Below, piece after piece: positions 50,140 to 63,892 of a DNA stretch of 64,000 bases. Below the pieces are notes generated by a model. It was not told the DNA's origin, did not search any database, and saw nothing but the letters and a program-made list of their open reading frames with translations. Within the stretch, counting starts at the first letter, position 1. Every line of letters begins with the position of its first letter. This stretch comes from Metellina segmentata (Eukaryota; Arthropoda; Arachnida; Araneae; Tetragnathidae), in assembly GCA_947359465.1 (NCBI GenBank), contig CANAIC010000155.1, forward strand, positions 124,001-188,000, in the 5' to 3' direction. The position numbers and the translations under genes are program-made.

Positions 50140-52078
50140 GACCACGCAGGAAATGTATTGAAAACCGTGTACTGGAGAACCTAGGCCTGAGCCTTCTATC
50201 TCCTTCTGAAGTTAGCTTCGCAGGAAATGTATGAATTAGACTGGCTGCTTCGTATATATATAGGGAATATGTTGCCGGACATCCGTCACGTTATCGCGAC
50301 CGGAAACGACCACGTTTTATTTTTAGAGATGAACTATTCTCGACCTTCGCAACGTCCAAATGGAGAAAGATAAAGAGAGTCGGAAATTCGATCGAGGAGA
50401 TGCAACCATGGGTCCGAGGTGGATGAAGAATGCCACTACCCAAACGAATTTCTCTCTCGGGATTCTCAACAAAGCCAAATTTTTCGTTTCCTCTTTTTCA
50501 GGCAAATCCAATCTCTTTGCAACGGTCGCTACACTCGTGGACCGCTTGCCGTAAAACTTTTTTTATATATATAGATAAAAGGTCACACGTCTAAACGGGA
50601 TTCGCTGCCGATATCGCAGAGCGAACACTCCTTCTCGTCCTCGACAAGGAGTGAAATCCATGAAAACGCACTCGTCTCTTTAGACATGTCGAGTAAATTT
50701 CACTCTGATCAGAATTGGACAGGGGGAGTGAATGAGATAATTCTGAAACGCGCTGAGAGAATAAATAATTTTTGTCAACTCGCTTCCGATCTGCTCTTGG
50801 ATACAGAGACTTGGATTATTCGAGCGATGAGTCATAAAGTCCCGGAAATTGAAAGAAACGATGATATTTTTTGAATGGGAATCGAACAATATACGGAACG
50901 ATGATATATCCATTCCAAACTTTAATTCACATGCTAGTCCTGTTCATGACTTGCCGCCTGGGTCTTCACCATTAAACTATTTGAAACTCTTTCTGACGGA
51001 CGCGAGAAATCACATATTTTCACGGTAATTAATATCACAGAGTTATTTTCAAACCTACAATTTGGAAATGTAATTTTCTTGTATAGCATGTTAATAATTT
51101 TACTTAATAAATGAAGCATTTTAGGAACATAATTATGTCAATGCTATTCTTTTAGCATAGGTTTCTCGGTCAAATTAATAATTCCTCTTTATGAACTGAG
51201 AATATCTTATAAAATGAGTATATTTATGTGAAACATAAAATAATCATTTTTCGCCCCTTATGAAAAGTTCTTACTACGAATTCCAATTTGGTTTGGCTTC
51301 GCAAACCAACACTACGGCCACTGCATGGCAAGCACATGACAGTTCTTTTAGTGGGGTTTGTTCATCACGAGGTTGGATTTTTATAAATAATTTACCGTTA
51401 ATGAAATCCTGATTTATATAAAGGGTGATCTCTTTCATTTTTAATACATTCAATTTTTTTATGCTTTTCTTTCTATGGCGGGTCTTTTTTACTATTCGGA
51501 GAGTTTTCGCTCTCCGTCGATAACACGGTCTTTGTCTAGTTTTCTTAAAAATTTGTATAAAATGGATTGCTCTAGATAATGTATAGCACTTTATAATATT
51601 TCCACTGCATCAAACACTCCCAGTTTTGGATGGTTACAAACACATTTTTTTTTTTGGAACGCGAGTCCAAATCACATTGTTCATTTAGGTCTTTCCGTGA
51701 ACACATTTTTTTCAACAATTCACCAAGTCTCTGAAATTTGATTTAATTCTCTTCAAAATGTAGGCAGTATAAGGCAAGGCAATATGTGTGTGTTTATCAT
51801 GGTAATACACATCACTCTTTTAGCACGTTGAAATTTCCACCAGCTTTCATTCCCAACTGGACAAAGGCCGTGATTTGGATTTAAGTTACGTAAATAAAAA
51901 TATTTTGCCCAGATAGATTGTTGCATATCGTGCAGAAAACCAACATTTATCCTAGTCAGATCATGTCTCAGAAAAGCTAACTAAATTAATAAAAATAACA
52001 CGGTTTTTTTTTAAATCAATTTATTTAAAACCAAAAGAAATTGTATACATTACATTGGGATTATTACAAAAAAAGATG

Positions 52079-52548
52079 TTACACGTGCCAAACTTCGTCC
52101 GTCTCCACTTTATCCTGCCCCAAACCATTTGGGTGATATAAAGCCGACATGATTAAAACGTCCACAGTGTCCATTACTCTGAAAATGTCCATCCAGGGTA
52201 GCGTTTTCGAGCATTTCGGGCAACATTTGATGGTGGGGTCATGTTCCCGCGTCTTTCCCACGTGAGGTTTGATGGCCTCCAGATTCTTCCCTTGTTCTTT
52301 CAACAGAGGCACTATGCAGGCAATATGGAACGCATGCTCGCATCTGGATAACTTTATATTGTGTCCGGCACAATATCTCGGCGTCTCTACGTTGAAGGTA
52401 TCATCTCGGCACTGGGTGAAACACAAGTTTTTCCCACACAGCGTACAATTCAAGGCTATAATAATAAGAAAACGAATTGTTTTTTTTTAGCATCTGTATT
52501 GGTTATTATTTGCGTCAAGAGTATATAGTTGGACTTACCCTTATCCAT
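52079..52548 (-). CDS. Spliced RING protein, right-arm copy (128 aa)
   Basis: Exons 52,539-52,548 and 52,079-52,455, same intron and product as at 26,014. Confidence 0.78.
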
Positions 52549-54487
52549 GACCACGCAGGAAATGTATTGAAAACCGTGTACTGGAGAACCTAGGCCTGAG
52601 CCTTCTATCTCCTTCTGAAGTTAGCTTCGCAGGAAATGTATGAATTAGACTGGCTGCTTCGTATATATATAGGGAATATGTTGCCGGACATCCGTCACGT
52701 TATCGCGACCGGAAACGACCACGTTTTATTTTTAGAGATGAACTATTCTCGACCTTCGCAACGTCCAAATGGAGAAAGATAAAGAGAGTCGGAAATTCGA
52801 TCGAGGAGATGCAACCATGGGTCCGAGGTGGATGAAGAATGCCACTACCCAAACGAATTTCTCTCTCGGGATTCTCAACAAAGCCAAATTTTTCGTTTCC
52901 TCTTTTTCAGGCAAATCCAATCTCTTTGCAACGGTCGCTACACTCGTGGACCGCTTGCCGTAAAACTTTTTTTATATATATAGATAAAAGGTCACACGTC
53001 TAAACGGGATTCGCTGCCGATATCGCAGAGCGAACACTCCTTCTCGTCCTCGACAAGGAGTGAAATCCATGAAAACGCACTCGTCTCTTTAGACATGTCG
53101 AGTAAATTTCACTCTGATCAGAATTGGACAGGGGGAGTGAATGAGATAATTCTGAAACGCGCTGAGAGAATAAATAATTTTTGTCAACTCGCTTCCGATC
53201 TGCTCTTGGATACAGAGACTTGGATTATTCGAGCGATGAGTCATAAAGTCCCGGAAATTGAAAGAAACGATGATATTTTTTGAATGGGAATCGAACAATA
53301 TACGGAACGATGATATATCCATTCCAAACTTTAATTCACATGCTAGTCCTGTTCATGACTTGCCGCCTGGGTCTTCACCATTAAACTATTTGAAACTCTT
53401 TCTGACGGACGCGAGAAATCACATATTTTCACGGTAATTAATATCACAGAGTTATTTTCAAACCTACAATTTGGAAATGTAATTTTCTTGTATAGCATGT
53501 TAATAATTTTACTTAATAAATGAAGCATTTTAGGAACATAATTATGTCAATGCTATTCTTTTAGCATAGGTTTCTCGGTCAAATTAATAATTCCTCTTTA
53601 TGAACTGAGAATATCTTATAAAATGAGTATATTTATGTGAAACATAAAATAATCATTTTTCGCCCCTTATGAAAAGTTCTTACTACGAATTCCAATTTGG
53701 TTTGCTTCGCAAACCAACACTACGGCCACTGCATGGCAAGCACATGACAGTTCTTTTAGTGGGGTTTGTTCATCACGAGGTTGGATTTTTATAAATAATT
53801 TACCGTTAATGAAATCCTGATTTATATAAAGGGTGATCTCTTTCATTTTTAATACATTCAATTTTTTTATGCTTTTCTTTCTATGGCGGGTCTTTTTTAC
53901 TATTCGGAGAGTTTTCGCTCTCCGTCGATAACACGGTCTTTGTCTAGTTTTCTTAAAAATTTGTATAAAATGGATTGCTCTAGATAATGTATAGCACTTT
54001 ATAATATTTCCACTGCATCAAACACTCCCAGTTTTGGATGGTTACAAACACATTTTTTTTTTTTGGAACGCGAGTCCAAATCACATTGTTCATTTAGGTC
54101 TTTCCGTGAACACATTTTTTTCAACAATTCACCAAGTCTCTGAAATTTGATTTAATTCTCTTCAAAATGTAGGCAGTATAAGGCAAGGCAATATGTGTGT
54201 GTTTATCATGGTAATACACATCACTCTTTTAGCACGTTGAAATTTCCACCAGCTTTCATTCCCAACTGGACAAAGGCCGTGATTTGGATTTAAGTTACGT
54301 AAATAAAAATATTTTGCCCAGATAGATTGTTGCATATCGTGCAGAAAACCAACATTTATCCTAGTCAGATCATGTCTCAGAAAAGCTAACTAAATTAATA
54401 AAAATAACACGGTTTTTTTTTAAATCAATTTATTTAAAACCAAAAGAAATTGTATACATTACATTGGGATTATTACAAAAAAAGATG

Positions 54488-54957
54488 TTACACGTGCCAA
54501 ACTTCGTCCGTCTCCACTTTATCCTGCCCCAAACCATTTGGGTGATATAAAGCCGACATGATTAAAACGTCCACAGTGTCCATTACTCTGAAAATGTCCA
54601 TCCAGGGTAGCGTTTTCGAGCATTTCGGGCAACATTTGATGGTGGGGTCATGTTCCCGCGTCTTTCCCACGTGAGGTTTGATGGCCTCCAGATTCTTCCC
54701 TTGTTCTTTCAACAGAGGCACTATGCAGGCAATATGGAACGCATGCTCGCATCTGGATAACTTTATATTGTGTCCGGCACAATATCTCGGCGTCTCTACG
54801 TTGAAGGTATCATCTCGGCACTGGGTGAAACACAAGTTTTTCCCACACAGCGTACAATTCAAGGCTATAATAATAAGAAAACGAATTGTTTTTTTTTAGC
54901 ATCTGTATTGGTTATTATTTGCGTCAAGAGTATATAGTTGGACTTACCCTTATCCAT
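54488..54957 (-). CDS. Spliced RING protein, right-arm copy (128 aa)
   Basis: Exons 54,948-54,957 and 54,488-54,864, same intron and product as at 23,605. Confidence 0.78.
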
Positions 54958-55735
54958 GACCACGCAGGAAATGTATTGAAAACCGTGTACTGGAGAACCT
55001 AGGCCTGAGCCTTCTATCTCCTTCTGAAGTTAGCTTCGCAGGAAATGTATGAATTAGACTGGCTGCTTCGTATATATATAGGGAATATGTTGCCGGACAT
55101 CCGTCACGTTATCGCGACCGGAAACGACCACGTTTTATTTTTAGAGATGAACTATTCTCGACCTTCGCAACGTCCAAATGGAGAAAGATAAAGAGAGTCG
55201 GAAATTCGATCGAGGAGATGCAACCATGGGTCCGAGGTGGATGAAGAATGCCACTACCCAAACGAATTTCTCTCTCGGGATTCTCAACAAAGCCAAATTT
55301 TTCGTTTCCTCTTTTTCAGGCAAATCCAATCTCTTTGCAACGGTCGCTACACTCGTGGACCGCTTGCCGTAAAACTTTTTTTATATATATAGATAAAAGG
55401 TCACACGTCTAAACGGGATTCGCTGCCGATATCGCAGAGCGAACACTCCTTCTCGTCCTCGACAAGGAGTGAAATCCATGAAAACGCACTCGTCTCTTTA
55501 GACATGTCGAGTAAATTTCACTCTGATCAGAATTGGACAGGGGGAGTGAATGAGATAATTCTGAAACGCGCTGAGAGAATAAATAATTTTTGTCAACTCG
55601 CTTCCGATCTGCTCTTGGATACAGAGACTTGGATTATTCGAGCGATGAGTCATTGCTGGTTTTCTTCACTCGGCTTCTTCAACTCTGGCGTTCTCAGCTT
55701 TGACCATTGTAGAAAAATATTTTGATGGCTCAGAT

Positions 55736-56111
<376 letters not shown>

Positions 56112-56524
56112 TTAACTTTAGGATCAAACTCGCTCAGCTCATCACCCCACTCGCTTGCAGCGCCTTTCACTGCAGCTTGTTTACACGACACATTGATAAA
56201 TACTTAATACAACAACTGAAACAGGAACATATATAGTCTTAACTTTATGAAGGGGACTCAAGAATACATCCGTTCTGCAACATGTAGCATTTTATTTGTA
56301 AGCACTTACAGATTATGACCTTCTTGACAAAATGAAAATTTTCACAGAATTAATTTTACATACAGATGCAGATATTTAGTCATTAAACCACCAAGTTGTT
56401 ACGAATATATATCCAGTCTATCAATATCGAAATGATTTTGCTAATGATGAGATACCTCGTCATCAAGATGTTTAAACTGTTTTAATGGTGTCAAAATTCA
56501 GACCTGGGTTTGACCTTCTTTCCC

Positions 56525-57065
56525 CATAGCATCTTTTAAACAATCGCTTCTTTGCTATTTGGATTTACAGAAACCTTTGACGGAGAATTCATCTCACTTC
56601 TTTTCTACTTTATTACAGAAACCTTTGACGGAGAATTCATCTCGCTTCTTTGCTATTTGGATTTACAGAAACCTTTCCCCATAGCATCTTTTAAACAATC
56701 GCTTCTTTGCTATTTGGATTTACAGAAACCTTTGACGGAGAATTCATCTCGCTTCTTTTCTACTTTATTACAGAAACCTTTGACGGAGAATTCATCTCGC
56801 TTCTTTGCTATTTGGATTTACAGAAACCTTTGACGGAGAATTCATCTCGCTTCTTTGCTATTTGGATTTACAGAAACCTTTGACGGAGAATTCATCTCGC
56901 TTCTTTGCTATTTGGATTTACAGAAACCTTTGACGGAGAATTCATCTCGCTTCTTTGCTATTTGGATTTACAGAAACCTTTGACGGAGAATTCAACTCGC
57001 TTATTTGCTCTACTTTATTACAAAAAATAATTCAACTCGCTTCTGCTGTGCTCACCTTTGACCGA
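56525..57065. repeat. Iteron array, right arm
   Basis: Inverted copy of the ~54-bp array at 21,640-22,215. Confidence 0.9.
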
Positions 57066-57237
57066 CCCACTCGCTTCAGCTCACCACTTATCTTGGTACA
57101 AACCTCTGAACATAGGCTCCCATTTTTTTTTCCAATTGAGGAGATGCATGCCCAATCTTGGTACGACCGAAAGGAAAAAAAAATGGGAGCAGAGGCTCCC
57201 CTCTGCTCCCATTTTTTCCCCCCCCCCAATCAATCAA

Positions 57238-57828
57238 TCAATCCAAACGTGCCCTGCACATGGGGCACGTCCCGTCACCGGTACGTCTCCACCCGTCCAG
57301 ACAGTAAACGTGGAAACGATGACGGCAACGCGTCGATTCACACTCGTACATCCATTCCAAACAGATGGAGCAGGGCGAGGGAGCTTCAAAGTGTCTCTGC
57401 TCCCAATGATTCGACCCGTAGATCCACTCCAAGAGGATGGTTCCGAGATGGATCCACGTGCTCACGGGAATGACCAAATATCCCGACGAACGATGCCACG
57501 CACGTTCAGCCGCCTCTAAAATCTTTGGGACGACGACGTCTTCCCAAAAGAACTTTAAATGGTCACCCCCGTGCCGATCCAGACCGGATTGGACGCAGGT
57601 CGCGCGGCTGGTCTTCCACAAGACGATGCGATGAATAAAGTCCCACGGACCGTCGGGAAACATCTCGGTCAACGTCCCCACGACCCAGTCGCAATAGTCG
57701 ATCCCGATTTCCACCACCTCTGGAGGTCGGGCCGAAAGCAGTCCGACACGGGCGTCGTGCATGAACTCCATGAACATATCCAGTCTATCAATATCGAAAT
57801 GATATGCATCTCGGTCTGCGGTCGACAT
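57238..57828 (-). CDS. C-terminal RING-H2 protein, right-arm copy (196 aa)
   Basis: Same product as at 20,905-21,495, with the same TATA/TCAGT promoter (57,844-57,950) and hairpin terminator (57,181-57,217). Confidence 0.8.
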   Translation of the reverse strand: MSTADRDAYHFDIDRLDMFMEFMHDARVGLLSARPPEVVEIGIDYCDWVVGTLTEMFPDGPWDFIHRIVLWKTSRATCVQSGLDRHGGDHLKFFWEDVVVPKILEAAERAWHRSSGYLVIPVSTWIHLGTILLEWIYGSNHWEQRHFEAPSPCSICLEWMYECESTRCRHRFHVYCLDGWRRTGDGTCPMCRARLD

Positions 57829-58262
57829 GATGCAAGTCGTATAACTGACTGCTTCGCACACACGCACATATATATATATAGGTAGGATATGTTGCCGGAA
57901 ACGGCGTCACGTCCTGTTGCCGGAAACCGCGTCACGTCCTGTTGCGGCCCACTTCCAGTTGCCGGAAACGAAGAGAGATAAAGAGAGTCGAAATTGGATT
58001 TTGCAGATGCTACCAGCAGGACCCATGGGTGGGTAGGAATGCAGTGCCGAATTCATTTTGGAAAAAAAAAACCCGGGTTTATTTTTCTTTCACGGCCTCG
58101 TGCGTAAAGCCTCGAAAGGGCAACGATTCACGTGGACAAACGCGGCGGTCGTTTCCAGAATAATCGGACCGGTGTGGAAGATGTTGTTTAAATTCATTCG
58201 TACTTATCCACTTTGTCAGGTCGAGTCGCGACGGGCACTCGGTGCCAATCGTAATGCTCAAT

Positions 58263-58451
58263 TTAAAACCGTCCGATATCGCAGAGTGGACACTGTTCTC
58301 GTCCCAGAGTGACATCTCGACAAGGGAATGAAATCCCACAGTTGAGTAAGGTCTCGTCCATGAAAACACACTCGGGCAACGCCTCTAGACATATCGCGCA
58401 AATTTCAGAGTCGACATGAGAATTATTTTCCAAGAGTCCCACTGTACCCAA
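58263..58451 (-). pseudogene. Degenerate RING gene, right-arm copy
   Basis: Lacks the 2-base insertion of the left copy, so the frame runs from the CAIC pair to QCPLCDIGRF and stops: a short RING with Ile in place of the usual His. No ATG at the start of the frame. Confidence 0.6.
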
Positions 58452-58750
58452 ATGCTCTCTTCTAAAATGTCATCTCTACTCGAACCTGGCTTGGCATATA
58501 ACACGGCCATTGTTCTTTAGACTGGCAATGTCAACTCGTAATAATTTGGAAACTGCATAGCTTCCCGTGTGGGGTTAAATGGCCGACGATCGGCTTTGAG
58601 ACTTGCAAGTCGATCGTCGGCCAAAATCGCTATGCACGAAACTATGATCACAGGCAATGAGGAAGTGATTGGAACCAACGTTGGTTTTACTACCCAAACG
58701 AAAAAAATAAATTACATTTATTTTTTTTCGTTTGCATTTATTTATAATCA

Positions 58751-59167
58751 TTACAGGTATACAAAATATTCAATGGGTTCGACAAATGGTTTGTGCAGGT
58801 CGTCCCCCGTCCTACAACTGGGACTGCACTTGTGGACTTGCTTCCAAAGGTGCCAAAGGTGTAGACTCACCTCGTGTATGGTACCGTCAGCAAGGTTTTT
58901 GGGTCGAAGCGGCCAGAGGAATAACACCATCTCCTCCAGTTTCAGTGGCTTGTCCTTTAAAAGTCCAGTCGGGTGGAAAATCGAGCACTGTTCCAATTCA
59001 TAGGTGAGGTTGGTGAAAATCCAGTCGGTGAGGACATTCCGGAATGGAATTTTTTCCATAGCGGTCAACATCACTCGATGACACGTGTAGTGACGGTCCT
59101 CTGAGCAAGTCCACGATAGATCCACCGGGTAGTCTTTGGACACGGCGCAATGACAGCAGCTAGACAT
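58751..59167 (-). CDS. Partial RING, FLWP-domain protein, right-arm copy (138 aa)
   Basis: Same product as at 19,564-19,980. Promoter with three 25-bp units, TATA and TCAGT at about 59,182-59,294. Confidence 0.7.
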   Translation of the reverse strand: MSSCCHCAVSKDYPVDLSWTCSEDRHYTCHRVMLTAMEKIPFRNVLTDWIFTNLTYELEQCSIFHPTGLLKDKPLKLEEMVLFLWPLRPKNLADGTIHEVSLHLWHLWKQVHKCSPSCRTGDDLHKPFVEPIEYFVYL

Positions 59168-59290
59168 TTTGTTTTTCCCGAACTGACTGCTTCGCACACA
59201 CACATATATATATAGGTAGGATATGTTGCCGGAAACGGCGTCACGTCCTGTTGCCGGAAACGGCGTCACGTCCTGTTGCTGGAAACGGCG

Positions 59291-59995
59291 TCACGTATTG
59301 CAGAAACGATCCTCCGCGTATCCGAGGGCCCATTGACGTTGGAGGCAAGGAATGAGGTCGCACCGCGCACTGCAAGCGTGCCATTTGAAATGCATTCCCA
59401 TGAGCAACGACGTGAGGGTAGGATCCATGGGTCGACGAGGCCAGAGAAACTCCACGACTCGATCGATCGACCAGTAGGCACTGGGATTTGCCCAAATGTC
59501 GCTGGAAAACTGGTCGTTGGAGGCCTCTGCGATGAAATCCAACACCTCGGAGGGATACTCTCGGTTCATCTGGAGGGCACTGTTTCGCACGTGCATCCAA
59601 CACTCGACCAGCCACGTGCGCGTCAGTAGGGCCAAGGCATTTTCGGGGATCCGAACGGTTCTGCAGGTGGGGCAGCAACCGTTCGGATCGACAAAGGCGA
59701 CGTGCTTGGCGAGGCATACGACGTGGAAGGGATGTCGGCACGGGACGAGGACGGGATGCAGCGTGGAAACGACCTCTCTGCACAGTCCGCAGGTGGCTTT
59801 TTCCCCATCAGCCGCCGCTGCTGCGATCGCTTCGAGTCCCTCGTCGCTGAAAGCGTCCTCGCAGCTCGGACAGAAGGGTTCCTTTTGGAAATTTGCGTAA
59901 CGGTCGAGACAGTTTGAGTGGAACACTGCCTCGCAACATTCCATCTCGTACTTTTCAGTCGGCTGCACGTCCCAATGGCACAATCCACAAGGCAT
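59291..59995 (-). CDS. Double-RING protein, right-arm copy (234 aa)
   Basis: Same as 18,736-19,440 except Pro for Ser just after the second RING (VRIPEN against VRISEN). Confidence 0.82.
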   Translation of the reverse strand: MPCGLCHWDVQPTEKYEMECCEAVFHSNCLDRYANFQKEPFCPSCEDAFSDEGLEAIAAAAADGEKATCGLCREVVSTLHPVLVPCRHPFHVVCLAKHVAFVDPNGCCPTCRTVRIPENALALLTRTWLVECWMHVRNSALQMNREYPSEVLDFIAEASNDQFSSDIWANPSAYWSIDRVVEFLWPRRPMDPTLTSLLMGMHFKWHACSARCDLIPCLQRQWALGYAEDRFCNT

Positions 59996-60198
59996 GGGGT
60001 TCGTAATGGGCGGGGAGAAGAAAGGAGTGCGGATTTATATCCTCGGCAACAGGAAGTGGGCCGGAAACGAAGAGATATAAAGAGAGTCGAAATTGGATTT
60101 TGCAGATGCTACCAGCAGGACCAATGGGTGGGTAGGAATGCAGTGCCGAATTCATTTTGGAAAAAAAAAACGGGGTTTATTTTTCTTTCACGGCCTCG

Positions 60199-60286
60199 TG
60201 CGTAAAGCCTCGAGTTGAAAGTAATTTGGATGGGTGTCCTAGTAGTTGAGGTAAGTAGACGAGTAGAGAATTATTTTCCAAGACTA

Positions 60287-60380
<94 letters not shown>

Positions 60381-60457
60381 AGTCTTGGAAAATAATTCTC
60401 TACTCGTCTACTTACCTCAACTACTAGGACACCCATCCAAATTACTTTCAACTCGAG
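60199..60457. repeat. Inverted repeat around A/T tract, right arm
   Basis: Counterpart of 18,284-18,523; the central A run is interrupted by TAAAAA near 60,330. Confidence 0.9.
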
Positions 60458-61110
60458 GATCAAACTCGCTCAGCTCCTACTTGGACTTACAGAAACGTCG
60501 AACCGACCCCCCGCTCGCTGCGTTTCTACTTGTATATTGACAGAAATTTTTGACGAGAATTCGACTCGCTGCGTTCTACTTGTATATTGAGAGAAATTTT
60601 TGACGAGAATTCGACTCGCTGCGTTTCTACTTGTATATTGACAGAAATTTTTGACGAGAATTCGACTCGCTGCGTTCTACTTGTATATTGACAGAATTCG
60701 ACTCGCTTCGTTTCTACTTGTATATTGACAGAAACGTCGAACCGACCCCCCGCTCGCTGCGTTCTACTTGTATATTGACAGAAATTTTTGACGAGAATTC
60801 GACTCGCTGCGTTTTACTTGTATACTGACAGAAATTTTTTAAGAGAATTCGACTCGCTTCGTTCTACTTGTATATTGACAAGTAGAACGTCGGACCAGTT
60901 ACAGAAACGCTTTTTTCACGAGAATCCAACTTTGCTTCCGTTCTACTTGATTACGAGAAACACTTTCTGTATTCGCTCTGGAATACAGAAAGTGTTTCAC
61001 GAGAATCCAACTCGCTTCTATTCTACTTGATTACAGAAACGCTTTTCACGCTTTTCGTTCGCTCTGGAATACAGAAACCTTTCACGAGAATCCACTTTTA
61101 ATTTGATAGA
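60458..61110. repeat. Iteron array (~50-bp units), right arm
   Basis: Inverted copy of 17,640-18,283; includes one added ACGCTTTTC near 61,045. Confidence 0.85.
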
Positions 61111-61182
61111 CGTTCGAAACCTGAAAGGTTGCGTGTAAAAAAAGTCGAGAATAAACGAAAAGAAAGCTGGACCTCGGGTCAC

Positions 61183-61188
<6 letters not shown>

Positions 61189-61227
<39 letters not shown>
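61189..61227. repeat. (A)39 tract, right arm
   Basis: Counterpart of the (T)72 tract at 17,491-17,562, much shorter here. Confidence 0.9.
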
Positions 61228-61229
<2 letters not shown>

Positions 61230-61539
61230 ATGACCTTGGAAGACGACCTTGAAAGACGACCTTGAAACAGTCGGGTCCGACTCGAGAAATATTTTTTTTC
61301 TCGGACCCGACTGTTTTCCCAGACAAAGAAAGAGTATGCAATTCCCATGTTAATTATGTTTGCCACAGTCTTATTCCCTTTTGTCCACATTCAATGTCCA
61401 CACATTGGATGCTCGTTTTTATAGGCGTCGAGTCCCGTTTTGATAGGTGTTAGGCTTATCGAGGCTTTTTTTTTGATAGGTGCCAAAGGGATTTGCTAGT
61501 GTAGGCTGGTCGAAGCGCCCTTTGGATCTGCCCATTGAG

Positions 61540-63195
61540 ATGTCTTCGCAAAAGTATAGAGACTTGATACGAAAGACCCAAATGATGATTCCGTGCATCG
61601 TGTGCGATGCCAAGGTGGTTCCGAAATTAATGATCGAGCATTTACGTGAAATGCACGGCGTGAATTGTAATCGTAACAAGTGTCCCTGGTGTTTAAAGTT
61701 TACCTGGACGCACGGCGACGGTCGCGATCATTACGGACACCGGTACGGGTGTTTGAAAGTGAAACGCGATGCCGAGAAGCATCGGTCTCGAGACGCAAAG
61801 CGCAAGCAGCAGTACTTGGATGAAAACAGAATGAAGTGGAGTGACGCTACTAGTGGACTGGAGGTCCGTCACGAGCATTGGAATTGCCGCGAGTGTACGG
61901 ATTGGATCGAGAATCCGCACGTCAACGTGAAAAAACTCGAAGGAGAAGTACCCGAATTGTACGACGCTGCCATCGATTTGGAATTCGACTCGCTGTCCTT
62001 CGAGTCGTGTTTCTTTGACAACGGTTTGGAATTCGATCCGAGGTGGAACATGGATTGGAGATGGGTCGCGTTGAAACGCGTGGCCGGTCGTGAGCTGCTG
62101 TGGTACCACGCGATGGTGCGTGCGGGAGCCATCGCGTGCTTCGATCGAATGTGCGCGAGCCTGAAAGGTAAATTATTCCTTCTTCCGTATTGGTGCGTGT
62201 GCGACGGATTGCCCGCCGCGGAGCCCATGCACCGATTGCACAAGCACGTGATTTGCTTCGTGCGTGCCCGACACGAAGACGAATTCAAACGTCGGTGGTA
62301 CGAGGTGAAAACGGAGGTGGGGGCTCCCTTGCCGAAACGCGTGCAATGTCGATTGAAGAAATCGATCGAGTCGACTCAGCATTTGATCAATGCCATGCGC
62401 TACGTCAGTGACGTCGTGTCGCAATGTAACTGGACCGAGATTGCATTGGAAAAAGGGAACGAATTTTTGGGCCGGAAGAAGAGGGGCACGCATCACTTTT
62501 ACTTGAACCGACCGATGCCCGAGCACTCGGCTCTGATGTTGTCTCTCTGCTACGAGAACGGTTTGAAAGAGTACATGGATTTCCGACACAAGAACAGCCC
62601 TCCGTTGGACGAGAGTCTGGCCGTGAACGAGGGCAAGCGCGGGTGGCACACGACCTATGGGAATGTTTCGTCCCTGCGCGGTCACGTCGTGCCGATTCGT
62701 GAAAATAAAGAATTGGATTGGGAAAGAAGGTTCGAGAGTTCCATGATCGGTATCGAGTCGATGAGCGGCGAATATTTAGTATTCAACGAACTGATCGTGC
62801 CGCTTAAAGCAAGAGAGTCCTCCAAAGACTCGATGGAATGGAACGACCGTCAATTAAAGTCTGGAAACGCGCTGATGGACCGGGTCCGCGACGAGCCCTT
62901 TCGATTCGGCAAAAAGCAACAGGAAATTTTGACGGCGGTGGATCGCGTCCGAACGGAATTGGGAACGAAGCTGGATCGCGTCCGAACGGAATTGGATGTC
63001 GCGATTGAAAAAGAAAGAGAGATTATAAAGGAAAAGGATGCAGTGATCAAGGAAAAGGATGCAGTGATCGAAAAAGAAAGAGAGATTATAAAGGAAAAGG
63101 ACGGTATAATTACTCAACTTATTAATAGGTATCCAGATACCCTAAAGCTACTCAATGTCATGAAGCCAAACACCAATATTTTTTTACAATTTTAA
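61540..63195 (+). CDS. Zinc-finger/coiled-coil protein, right-arm copy (551 aa)
   Basis: Same product as at 15,525-17,180, no coding difference seen, although the surrounding repeats differ. Conservation of this long frame in both arms argues that it is functional or very recently duplicated. Confidence 0.7.
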   Translation: MSSQKYRDLIRKTQMMIPCIVCDAKVVPKLMIEHLREMHGVNCNRNKCPWCLKFTWTHGDGRDHYGHRYGCLKVKRDAEKHRSRDAKRKQQYLDENRMKWSDATSGLEVRHEHWNCRECTDWIENPHVNVKKLEGEVPELYDAAIDLEFDSLSFESCFFDNGLEFDPRWNMDWRWVALKRVAGRELLWYHAMVRAGAIACFDRMCASLKGKLFLLPYWCVCDGLPAAEPMHRLHKHVICFVRARHEDEFKRRWYEVKTEVGAPLPKRVQCRLKKSIESTQHLINAMRYVSDVVSQCNWTEIALEKGNEFLGRKKRGTHHFYLNRPMPEHSALMLSLCYENGLKEYMDFRHKNSPPLDESLAVNEGKRGWHTTYGNVSSLRGHVVPIRENKELDWERRFESSMIGIESMSGEYLVFNELIVPLKARESSKDSMEWNDRQLKSGNALMDRVRDEPFRFGKKQQEILTAVDRVRTELGTKLDRVRTELDVAIEKEREIIKEKDAVIKEKDAVIEKEREIIKEKDGIITQLINRYPDTLKLLNVMKPNTNIFLQF

Positions 63196-63204
63196 GTTGA
63201 GGAG

Positions 63205-63268
<64 letters not shown>
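63205..63268. repeat. (A)33(T)31 tract, right arm
   Basis: Counterpart of 15,445-15,515, following the stop codon of the 551-aa gene by nine bases. Confidence 0.95.
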
Positions 63269-63271
<3 letters not shown>

Positions 63272-63599
63272 TACCCATCATATACCCATCATAACTCATA
63301 CCCATCCAAATTACTTTTTCGTTCGAGGATAAAACTCACACCCATCCAAATTACTTTTTCATTCGAGGATCAAACTGGCTCAGCTCCACTTGGACTCGTC
63401 AACGTTGGACCGACTCTGCTCGCTTCGTTTCTACTTGGACTCGTCATTCGAGGATCAAACTCGCACCCATCGCAATAACTTTTTTCATTCGAGGATCAAA
63501 CTCACGAGAATCCAACTTTGCTTCCGTTCTACTTGATTACGAGAAACACTTTCTGTATTCGCTCTGGAATACAGAAACCTTTCACGAGAATCCAACTCG
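63269..63599. repeat. Iteron-like repeats, right arm
   Basis: Inverted copy of 15,116-15,444 (CATTCGAGGATCAAACT and ACTTGGACTCGTC phrases). Confidence 0.75.
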
Positions 63600-63892
63600 C
63601 TTCTATTACGGACACCGGTGTTTGAAAGTGAAACGCGATGCCGAGAAGCATCGGTCTCGAGACGCAAAGCGCAAGCAGCAGTACTTGGATGAAAACAGAA
63701 TGAAACTATTGAAGTGGAGTGACGCTACTATTGGACTGGAGGTCCGTCACGAGCATTGGAATTGCCGCGAGTGGATCGAGAATCCGCACGTGAAAAAACT
63801 CGAAGGAGAAGTAACCCGAATTGTACGACGCTACCATCGATATGGAATTCGCACTCGCTGTCCTTCGAGTCGTGTTTCTTTGACTTTTTTTT
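63600..63892 (+). pseudogene. Truncated duplicate of the 551-aa gene, right arm
   Basis: Inverted copy of the fragment at 14,823-15,115; same internal deletions and frame loss. Confidence 0.8.

Larger units (their letters stand above)
48681..55650. repeat. Three 2.4-kb tandem units, right arm
   Basis: Inverted copies of the left-arm units, also three, with the unit beside the Helitron truncated at the same base. One extra G at about 51,296 breaks the 64-codon frame in the middle unit. Confidence 0.95.
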